A DNA stretch of 64,000 nt from HyVt-443 sp964544655. Its GTDB lineage: Bacteria > Pseudomonadota > Gammaproteobacteria > Chromatiales > Chromatiaceae. The notes under the pieces are model-generated. The model was not told the DNA's origin. It searched no databases and saw only the letters and a program-made list of their open reading frames with translations. Position numbers and translations under genes: made by a program. The stretch is from NCBI GenBank assembly GCA_964544655.1, contig CAZJCM010000001.1, positions 69,322-133,321 of the forward strand. Reading direction: 5' to 3'. Shown here piece after piece: positions 57,998 to 64,000 of the stretch. Numbering within the stretch: position 1 is the first letter of the stretch; every line of letters starts with the position of its first letter.

Positions 57998-59050
57998 TTA
58001 AAACGCCATCCTTTTGGTTAATGGGTAGCGTGGCTGGCCTGCATCTGTGCCGATTCTGAACCCCATCACTGGTATGTCATTTCCGTAACCGCAGAGTTGT
58101 TGCAACTCCTTTCTCGCCCTCTCAATCAGCCTGATCTGTTTCTCATCGAATCCCTGTAACTTATCATCTTCGATGCGCTGAAAAAGAAAAAACAGCCCGG
58201 TAACAGGCTGGAATGCCAATCCGTCCAATGTCGCTTGTAACCACACTCGTTGTACTGCCCGCCCAGCATTCAGGAAGCCTTGCGGGCTGTTTTCTTTAAC
58301 CGTAACTATCCCCAATGCCGATGAGTTTCTGCAATTGACCCAGCCTTTCAGACCAACGATTCTGGATAGTGCCAGCTTATTGAGGATCCTTACCGTATTC
58401 CAACGCTTGAAGGCAGGAAACATAAGCCGCTCCATTGGATTCAGCCCAAGAGTTTCGATGGGCATTCCATCCTGGGTGCTTTCCGTTTCTTCGGGATTCC
58501 ATCTGATCTGTTTAAATAGAAACTGATGAATCGCTTTGTGTTCAAAAACAAGGCGATCATTGAGACGCAACAACCAAGCCAGCCTTCTTATCTGTTTTTT
58601 GGCGGTGATCAGGGTCAATGCCGTCCCGGCAACAGGGGATACAGCTGTTTGCAGATCAGATATCTGGCCTTGACTGAGCGGAGTTGCTTTAAAGCGATTC
58701 CGGTCGGTCTGCCTTCTGAAAATGGCCGAATAAAGTGGATCAATATCAGGCTCAGCGTCAGCAAAGCTGAAACAGGCTATGTGCTGATGGTCAGCAGGTG
58801 ACGGAAACAGGGTCAACTCAGTCGCACGTCCCAGGCTTTTTGCTGCAATCAAGAGGTTTTCTATCAATGCACCATGGGCAACATAAGAGGCCAACTGCCT
58901 GTAATTGAAATAGGAAGGATCACGCTCTGGTGCGTTATACAGATCAATGCGTTGCCCGTTGTCTGAAACCTCGAGTCGCCAGGGTTGGGTATTGTCTCCC
59001 GAAGGTGCCCGAACCGCCGCCTGCACTATTTTTTCTACTTTATTGTCCAT
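57998..59050 (-). CDS. nitroreductase-like flavoprotein (Acg/Rv1355c-type)
   Basis: A 350-residue member of the nitroreductase-fold superfamily. The N-terminal motif VQAAVRAPSGDNTQPWRLEV (FMN-contact S-G-D-N-T-Q-P-W) is typical of the Acg/Rv1355c/Rv3131 branch. Further blocks are SAIFRRQTDRNRFKATPLS, LGLNPMERLMFPAFKRWNTV and QRVWLQATLDGLAFQPVTGL, with an ending FRIGTDAGQPRYPLTKRMAF. In several bacteria the same domain is fused to a ThiF domain; here the ThiF-like gene lies immediately upstream, 6 bp away, so the two proteins likely work together. Bound FMN and the reaction are unknown. It is the last gene of the prsT-thiF-like operon. Confidence 0.85.
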   Translation of the reverse strand: MDNKVEKIVQAAVRAPSGDNTQPWRLEVSDNGQRIDLYNAPERDPSYFNYRQLASYVAHGALIENLLIAAKSLGRATELTLFPSPADHQHIACFSFADAEPDIDPLYSAIFRRQTDRNRFKATPLSQGQISDLQTAVSPVAGTALTLITAKKQIRRLAWLLRLNDRLVFEHKAIHQFLFKQIRWNPEETESTQDGMPIETLGLNPMERLMFPAFKRWNTVRILNKLALSRIVGLKGWVNCRNSSALGIVTVKENSPQGFLNAGRAVQRVWLQATLDGLAFQPVTGLFFLFQRIEDDKLQGFDEKQIRLIERARKELQQLCGYGNDIPVMGFRIGTDAGQPRYPLTKRMAF

Positions 59051-59056
59051 GCATCA

Positions 59057-59923
59057 TCACCCGGCCATCTTCTCCAGCTGCCTTCTCGCAATGGCGATTC
59101 CAATACGCTGAATCGGATTCTCATTCCCCCCGGGACGCCAAGTCTTTATATAACGGTTGCAGTAAGGGTCGAACTGCTGCCCCCAAGGTGCCGCAAGCAC
59201 CCTGCCACGCCTTGTCAGTATTTTTAACACTTGGGTCGCGGCCATCCCGGCACATATTTCACAGGCCATGGGGGTGGAGGGCCCCTTATGGTTGGCAAAG
59301 TCCACCGCCTGGCTGTAGACCAGATAGCCGCGCTGCAACATAGCCGGGGCCAATCCCAGTAGAAAACGGATCAGTTGCTCCTGCTCTGTCCGCCCTTCAA
59401 GCCGGAAGTACTGCTCGAAGGTCATCCCACCGGGAATGAAATTAATCACCGCCGCCCCCATCCCAAGGGGCGCTGCAGTGACTGCGGGTATCCCTTTTTC
59501 CGCACATGCAGCAAACACGTTCCGGCGGGCACCCACGGCGAAGTAATCCAGACCATCGACATAGACATCGACACCATCCAGGAAGGCATCCACGTTGTCG
59601 CTACTCACTCCAGATGGAAAGCACTGAATATCCAGTTCCGGATTGATATCTAACGCCATTTCCGGCAGTACAGTTGCCTTCTCTCTGCCAACAGTGCTTT
59701 GGAAGGCACCAGCCTGGCGGTTGAAATTGGCTTGCTCGAAGAGATCCAGATCGGAGACATTGAAACCACCAATACCGAGCCGGGTAAGGGTCAGCAGATG
59801 GCTGCCACCAACCCCTCCAAGCCCGGCTATGGCCACCTTTTTACCACGCAACAGGGTCTGTTCCTCCGGTGTCAACCAGCCGATATTTCGGGAAAAGGCA
59901 GTCTCATAATGGAATACAGGCAT
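59057..59923 (-). CDS. ThiF/E1-like adenylyltransferase of the PEP-CTERM module
   Basis: An E1-like enzyme that adenylates a carboxylate (a protein C-terminus or small acid). The 288 residues have the nucleotide-binding motif VAIAGLGGVGGSHLLTLTRL at about 30-49, VSDLDLFEQANFNRQAGAF at 56-74 with the conserved Asp and Asn-x-x-Arg-Gln, and VYVDGLDYFAVGARRNVFAAC near 120-140. A single CxxC (CEIC, C221 and C224) is present; the second zinc cysteine pair of ThiF is not obvious. No ThiS/MoaD-like carrier gene is near, so a small-molecule substrate is likely. The gene follows prsT by 12 bp and precedes the nitroreductase-like gene by 6 bp. The pair mirrors ThiF-nitroreductase fusions such as Rv1355c. 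Confidence 0.86.
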   Translation of the reverse strand: MPVFHYETAFSRNIGWLTPEEQTLLRGKKVAIAGLGGVGGSHLLTLTRLGIGGFNVSDLDLFEQANFNRQAGAFQSTVGREKATVLPEMALDINPELDIQCFPSGVSSDNVDAFLDGVDVYVDGLDYFAVGARRNVFAACAEKGIPAVTAAPLGMGAAVINFIPGGMTFEQYFRLEGRTEQEQLIRFLLGLAPAMLQRGYLVYSQAVDFANHKGPSTPMACEICAGMAATQVLKILTRRGRVLAAPWGQQFDPYCNRYIKTWRPGGNENPIQRIGIAIARRQLEKMAG

Positions 59924-59935
59924 GTCGGTAGATAC

Positions 59936-62701
59936 TCAGCCTTTTTTCAGGCGCTTCAACAAGGCTTCCGCCTCAACACGTTCAGGAAAGCTTTGCCTCT
60001 TGGACAAGAGTGCATCCAATGTTTCGAGCGCCTCATCCCGCTTACCCGTGGCCACCAATATGCTTGCCAGGCGGTAATTGAACGTGGGCGAGTCAGGCAT
60101 CTTTTTCAGGGCTTGTTGATTCAACCGCTCAGCCCGTTCAAGTTCCCCCTTGGCCAGTAGGATGGCAGCGAGCGTATCCATAACCGGCGCTGATTCCGGC
60201 GCCAAAGATCGCGCCTTGCTGGCATAAGTCAAGGCCTGATCCGGATCGCTCTTGCGCAACTGCCAGGCCAGATTATTGAGTGCCGACAGGTTGTTCTCAG
60301 AGCGCTCGAGGATCGCTCTATACTGCTCGATCGCCGCATCCCGGCGACCCTGGCTAAGGTAGGCATCTGCCAGCACAGTCCGCACCTGGATATCGTCGGG
60401 ATGCCCGCTAATCCACTCCTCCAACATCCCCATAACCGTATCATACTCGCCAAGCCCCCACTTTAAGCGGGCCAGGTCGAGCAGATGTATACTGACTGGA
60501 TTCTCCCTGAAGCGCTGCTCAAGGAGAACAGCCGATTGGTCGATGTTCCCTTTTTTGGCATCGAGCGTCGCCTCCAAGGCCAGTACATCCGGGTTATTCG
60601 GGGCCTTTTCCTTCAGCTTCTCCAGGGTCTTGCTCGCGGCATCGATCTTCCCATCGCTCAGATATGAACGCGCCTGGGTAAGATTGGCCAGAAAATGGTT
60701 CGGCGCCAATTCCAGTGTACGGGCAAGCTCCCGCTGCATCGAGGCATTATCTCCCAGGCCAGCATAGGCCTTTGCCAGGAGAAAATGTGCCCGGGCAGAT
60801 TCTGGCAGACGCTTGGTCAGCCGGGATAGCGAACTTCTGGCTGCGGCAAAATCCTTTTCTGCCAATTGAATCTCACCCATCAGACTCAACAGTGTGGGCG
60901 TATTGGCCTGACGCTGTTGCAGGTCCCCCAATATCTCACGTGCCTTTTCCTGCTTTCCGGCCAAAAGATAGCTCCTTGCCAGCAACACCTTCGGTAATGC
61001 GGCATCAGGATGGGCTTCCATCGCCTGTTCCAGTGCGGCATTCATTGCCTTGGCATTACCTTGTTGGGCCTCCAAAGCCGCCAGTCTGATTAAGGTTGCG
61101 AGATGCAGCTTATGCCGTTTCAGTACATTCTGGTAGATGGCTCGGGCCTCTTCAGGCTTCTTCTCCCTCAGCGCGAGGGCCGCCAGATTCTGGCTCGCCG
61201 CAGGATCTCCCGGCGCCAACTTCAATGCCTGCAAAAAGGCCTTTCTGGCCTTTTCCGTCTGCTCCTGACCTATATAGGAGAGGCCCAACAAGTTATAGGC
61301 TACAGGGCTGTCTGGCTGCCGGTTCCTGAATGCCTCTGCCGCCTTTTCTGCCTCCCTGTACTCCTTTTGCCGCAAATAGTTCAGTACCAGCAGCACATCC
61401 ACCTGCTGAAGCTTGGGATCCAACTCTAGGGCCGATTCTAGACTAGCCCTCCCGGCTAGCTCTTCCCCTTCTACCAGCAAGCCAAACCCCAGGCGCGCCT
61501 TGGCAACGCCTGATTCTGGCTGGAGTGCCACCACACGCTGCAACAGTTGGATGCCTTGCTGTGTTTTTCCCTGTCCAATGAGTGCGTTGGCAAGGAGATT
61601 CAGGGCAAGAATATCATCGTCTTTTCCGTCGACCAGCGGACTTATCAGCCTTTCCGCCTGATGGTAATCCTGCAGTCGCAGCTTGAGCATGGCCAATAGC
61701 TTACGCCCCGGCACGTAGTCCGGGCGCTGTTTTACAAAGCGTGACAAATAGTCTTCGGCCTGCTCTATATGATCCTGGGCATAATGGGCCGCACCAAGGA
61801 AAAAGAGAGCAGGCGGGTAGTTTCCATTCGCCTGCAGCGACAATTCCAGCGACTCTTGAGCGGCAGGATAGCGTTGTTGAAGGAAATAGCTAAGTCCTTG
61901 TGCATAATTTACCCCCGGATCTTTTAGAGCCAGTTTCTTCAGTATATCGAGGTCCTGCTGGGCGGTGTCATAGTGCCTGAGCTGGATGCGAACCAACGCC
62001 CGCTTGAGTCTGTCGGCGGCATTGACGAAACGGTTCTTTATCGCCTTGCCATAGGCCTGCTCCGCCGCTTCGAGATTACCATCGTACCGCTCCAGATCAC
62101 CGAGCACACTCCATGCCGGGGCGTAATCCGGATCGATTTTAAAAACATGATCGAGTAGCTCTCGCGCGGCGGTGAAATCGCGCTTACGGATTTGCAATGA
62201 TGCCTTCACGAACAAGGCATAAGCCAATTTCGGATCCACATCCAATGCCTGTCCGATAGCAACACCGGCCCGCTCGATATCACCTTCCATCAGATATGCG
62301 AGGCCGTGCGATGCCAGAACACTGGCCCGAGCACGTTTAGGAAAAGAGGCCTTCTCCTCTAGCTTCAACACCTCATCGAATTTATTCTGCTGTAAAAAGG
62401 CCGTCGCCTGTAACGGGATAACCGATCCTTCGACGACACCCAACTCCTTGGCCCGGGCAAGCTCTTTTTCTGCACCTGGGTAATTGCCGGTATCGATGTA
62501 CAGCTTGCCCAGCAACCAGCGTGCCTGGGGATTCTTCGGGTTTTCAGTCAGAGCATTCTTCAGTTCAATGGATGCCGCTTTGAACTCTCCTTTATCCAGA
62601 TAGTCCTGTGCCCTGGCCACGTATTCTTTATCTGTCAGGCCACTAAACCCATCACAACTCGCCAGCAGCATAACTATCAGGATCCCTAACACACTTCGCA
62701 T
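59936..62701 (-). CDS. prsT: PrsT-type TPR lipoprotein
   Basis: A 921-residue lipoprotein of the PEP-CTERM TPR family (PrsT), the length being typical. The ATG at 62701 (ribosome site GGGAG) opens signal peptide MRSVLGILIVMLLASC with lipobox LASC. The mature part starts DGFSGLTDKEYVARAQDYLD and holds more than 20 TPR units, for example LKNALTENPKNPQARWLLGK and YRAILERSENNLSALNNLAW, ending KRQSFPERVEAEALLKRLKK. It is the first gene of an operon with the ThiF-like and nitroreductase-like genes. PrsT proteins accompany XrtA systems, in line with the nearby VPEP-type PEP-CTERM protein. Confidence 0.9.
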   Translation of the reverse strand: MRSVLGILIVMLLASCDGFSGLTDKEYVARAQDYLDKGEFKAASIELKNALTENPKNPQARWLLGKLYIDTGNYPGAEKELARAKELGVVEGSVIPLQATAFLQQNKFDEVLKLEEKASFPKRARASVLASHGLAYLMEGDIERAGVAIGQALDVDPKLAYALFVKASLQIRKRDFTAARELLDHVFKIDPDYAPAWSVLGDLERYDGNLEAAEQAYGKAIKNRFVNAADRLKRALVRIQLRHYDTAQQDLDILKKLALKDPGVNYAQGLSYFLQQRYPAAQESLELSLQANGNYPPALFFLGAAHYAQDHIEQAEDYLSRFVKQRPDYVPGRKLLAMLKLRLQDYHQAERLISPLVDGKDDDILALNLLANALIGQGKTQQGIQLLQRVVALQPESGVAKARLGFGLLVEGEELAGRASLESALELDPKLQQVDVLLVLNYLRQKEYREAEKAAEAFRNRQPDSPVAYNLLGLSYIGQEQTEKARKAFLQALKLAPGDPAASQNLAALALREKKPEEARAIYQNVLKRHKLHLATLIRLAALEAQQGNAKAMNAALEQAMEAHPDAALPKVLLARSYLLAGKQEKAREILGDLQQRQANTPTLLSLMGEIQLAEKDFAAARSSLSRLTKRLPESARAHFLLAKAYAGLGDNASMQRELARTLELAPNHFLANLTQARSYLSDGKIDAASKTLEKLKEKAPNNPDVLALEATLDAKKGNIDQSAVLLEQRFRENPVSIHLLDLARLKWGLGEYDTVMGMLEEWISGHPDDIQVRTVLADAYLSQGRRDAAIEQYRAILERSENNLSALNNLAWQLRKSDPDQALTYASKARSLAPESAPVMDTLAAILLAKGELERAERLNQQALKKMPDSPTFNYRLASILVATGKRDEALETLDALLSKRQSFPERVEAEALLKRLKKG

Positions 62702-62807
62702 CTCAATCTCCCTTATGAAAGCACCACCCAATGCGAGGCGGCGACGACACCTCTACTCAGCACAATATACAAGGTCCCCCGATTCAAATATACCGGCATG
62801 ATTCTCT

Positions 62808-62847
62808 CTATAAAATACAAAAGGCAGATGATCCACATCATCTGCCT
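62808..62847 (-). terminator. rho-independent terminator upstream of prsT, ending the small-protein gene
   Basis: A perfect 11-bp stem AGGCAGATGAT (62822-62832), loop CCAC, ATCATCTGCCT (62837-62847). On the minus strand it is followed by TTTTGTATTTTAT, so it ends transcription of the gene at 62903-63124 before prsT. Confidence 0.88.
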
Positions 62848-62902
62848 CCCTTTACCACGTTAGCAGCCTGTCGAACCATATGGTTCGTAACGACCAACAG
62901 TG

Positions 62903-63124
62903 TCAGCGCTTCAGTTCATCGTCCCGATAATGGAGGTCGACCCAACTTCTGGGCAACGGCTCATCGGAAAGGAAAGTGAGATCCTCCTTGCGGAATTTTT
63001 CCGGATCCTGCAACTCCTCACCGACATTGTAACGACCGATGATCTCTGCATGATTGGGATTGAACAGGTCATTCAGGCTCAGCACCTCGACCAATTTCCC
63101 GTCTGATTTCTGCTTGAGAAACAT
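62903..63124 (-). CDS. small conserved protein of unknown function
   Basis: A 73-residue cytoplasmic protein with a very strong ribosome site (AGGAGG) before the ATG at 63124 and a strong terminator after it, so it is a genuine single-gene unit. Sequence: MFLKQKSDGKLVEVLSLNDL, then IIGRYNVGEELQDPEKFRKE and LTFLSDEPLPRSWVDLHYRD. The GEExQDPExFxKxxLxFxSxExLPRxW pattern is one I associate with a short uncharacterised protein common in Gammaproteobacteria. No domain or motif with a known function is visible, and I assign none. Confidence 0.82.
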   Translation of the reverse strand: MFLKQKSDGKLVEVLSLNDLFNPNHAEIIGRYNVGEELQDPEKFRKEDLTFLSDEPLPRSWVDLHYRDDELKR

Positions 63125-63221
63125 AATCCCCTCCTTCTGCTGGTCAAATCGACAGGCCTTTACCTATCCTTATAAATAAAGAATAGGTGTGCCAGGTTTT
63201 TTTTCAAGGCCGGCACGGTGT

Positions 63222-63464
63222 TCAGGATTCCCGCGATTCCCACTGCTCAGGGGTAAAGGTCTTGATGGAGAGGGCATGCAGCTCATCGCTCTCGATCTGC
63301 GGCTTGACTGTCGCCATCACCATGCGCTGTTTCTGCAGTGGGGTCTTGCCGGTGAACTCCGCGCTGACCACTACCGCCTCGAAGTGGCGGCCATCGCCGG
63401 TGACCGTCACCGTGCAGCCCGGCAGTCCCGCCTGAATAAGTTTTTCAACTTCTTGATTTTCCAT
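63222..63464 (-). CDS. ibaG: BolA-family protein IbaG
   Basis: An 80-residue BolA-like protein, which with monothiol glutaredoxins binds 2Fe-2S clusters and affects acid tolerance and cell shape. MENQEVEKLIQAGLPGCTVTVTGDG begins the fold; HFEAVVVSAEFTGKTPLQKQRMV is the conserved core, and ESDELHALSIKTFTPEQW the C-terminal strand with the conserved HAL. The pattern G-C-x-V-x-V-x-G-D-G-x-H-F is IbaG (YrbA)-like rather than BolA. The ATG at 63464 has ribosome site AGAGG. It usually neighbours murA; here it lies between a small unknown gene and prfC. Confidence 0.92.
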   Translation of the reverse strand: MENQEVEKLIQAGLPGCTVTVTGDGRHFEAVVVSAEFTGKTPLQKQRMVMATVKPQIESDELHALSIKTFTPEQWESRES

Positions 63465-63592
63465 CTACAAACCTCTTTGTTTATTGGAATCCCATTCGCG
63501 CTGAGACGTCGCCCCTACAACGATCAGGTTATATTATCCATGCAGTCACTGCTGCCGGGCGTTACTGGAAGAAGCATCGGCGGCAAGGATGC

Positions 63593-64000
63593 CTAAAGCT
63601 CCCGTGTGGCCAGAAACTCGATATCCGGCCAGCGTTCCCGGGTCAGTTCAAGATTGACCCGGGTTGGCGCCAGATATACCAGCTGATCGTCCCCGTCCAG
63701 AGCCAGGTTCTCGTGTGCCTTGACCTTGAACTGCTCAAGCAGCTTTGCATCATCGCAGGTCACCCAGCGGGCTGTCGCTACCGTCACCGGCTCCACGATT
63801 GCCTCTACCCCATACTCATCCTTCAATCGCTGGGCTGCCACGTCGAACTGGAGCACGCCCACCGCACCAAGGATCATGTCATTGTTCTTCAGTGGTCGAA
63901 ACACCTGGGTGGCACCCTCTTCACACAGCTGCAGGACCCCCTTCTGCAGCGCCTTCATGCGCAGAGGATCCTTCAGCACGACCCGCCGGAACAGCTCCGG
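63593..64000 (-). CDS. prfC: peptide chain release factor 3, C-terminal part (cut by window edge)
   Basis: RF3 is a GTPase that recycles release factors 1 and 2 after termination. Only the last 135 residues are in the window; the frame is open through the right edge. The visible part reads PELFRRVVLKDPLRMKALQK, EEGATQVFRPLKNNDMILGA and VGVLQFDVAAQRLKDEYGVE, then LAPTRVNLELTRERWPDIEF, which is the typical RF3 C-terminal domain. The GTPase domain and start lie outside. IbaG follows 128 bp downstream on the same strand. Confidence 0.97.
   Translation of the reverse strand, partial: PELFRRVVLKDPLRMKALQKGVLQLCEEGATQVFRPLKNNDMILGAVGVLQFDVAAQRLKDEYGVEAIVEPVTVATARWVTCDDAKLLEQFKVKAHENLALDGDDQLVYLAPTRVNLELTRERWPDIEFLATREL

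Noticed and set aside
1..64000. tRNA, rRNA and CRISPR arrays
   Set aside because: I scanned the intergenic regions by eye for tRNA T-loop patterns and regularly spaced repeats and found none; a covariance-model search would be decisive.

Overview
The window is a continuous, gene-dense piece of a gammaproteobacterial chromosome of moderately high GC. The gene families and the order pncC-thpR-recA-recX-alaS point to a Chromatiales/Sedimenticola-like, probably sulfur-oxidising autotroph. That assignment is an inference from gene content (glcDEF, 2-oxoglutarate:ferredoxin oxidoreductase next to sucAB, a Sat-CysC fusion, exosortase systems); no rRNA or other taxonomic marker is present. No tRNA, rRNA, CRISPR array or intact insertion sequence was found.

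Layout. 1-9.9 kb is housekeeping: alaS (cut by the left edge), recX, recA, thpR and pncC on the minus strand, a small cupin and mutS on the plus strand, an FHA/PP2C signalling pair, and an MtaB-type tRNA methylthiotransferase. 9.97-23.9 kb is an all-minus exopolysaccharide/exosortase locus. In transcription order it holds a VPxPA-CTERM protein, a Wza-like export protein, an outer-membrane barrel, a Wzz-like chain-length protein, a CpsD-like kinase, a Sat-CysC fusion, GalE, an XrtD-type exosortase (EpsH-EpsI fusion), a TPR lipoprotein and an ExeA-like ATPase. Hairpin terminators divide it into at least three units. A WcaJ-like priming glycosyltransferase faces away at 24.7-26.1 kb.

26.1-41.4 kb carries a von Willebrand A/coiled-coil membrane pair, a lipid A acyltransferase, a rhodanese, the operon (DUF)-yoaA-tsaB-glcD-glcE-glcF, and an L,D-transpeptidase/monooxygenase/mrcB/LpoP-like cell-wall operon. 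The first gene of the cell-wall operon has a MITE-like element over its 5' end. 41.6-53.8 kb is central carbon metabolism: korA-korB with a coupled rubrerythrin-like gene, an FAH-family enzyme, riboflavin synthase, sucA-sucB and a class I fumarase, with extragenic palindromic repeats between them.

54.1-62.7 kb is an accessory module of PEP-CTERM type: two divergent N-acyl amino acid synthase-like (FeeM/LuxI fold) genes, a VPEP-type PEP-CTERM protein, a SAM methyltransferase, a nitroreductase-like protein, a ThiF/E1-like protein and a PrsT-type TPR lipoprotein. The window ends with a small conserved protein, IbaG/BolA and the 3' part of prfC.

The most interesting signal is regulatory. Both sorting-signal genes (23.9 kb and 56.1 kb) have a near-consensus sigma-54 -24/-12 promoter, and each is preceded by the same 21-bp A-tract motif in the same orientation (core GTGTAAAAAAAGCTGAC). 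This suggests one enhancer-binding protein, presumably PrsR-like, controls both the XrtD-type and the PEP-CTERM/N-acyl amino acid modules. Other points to check are a Sat domain with altered catalytic motifs, a GTTC-N7-GTTC SOS-like operator at recA, and a MITE that seems to have rewritten the N-terminus of an L,D-transpeptidase.
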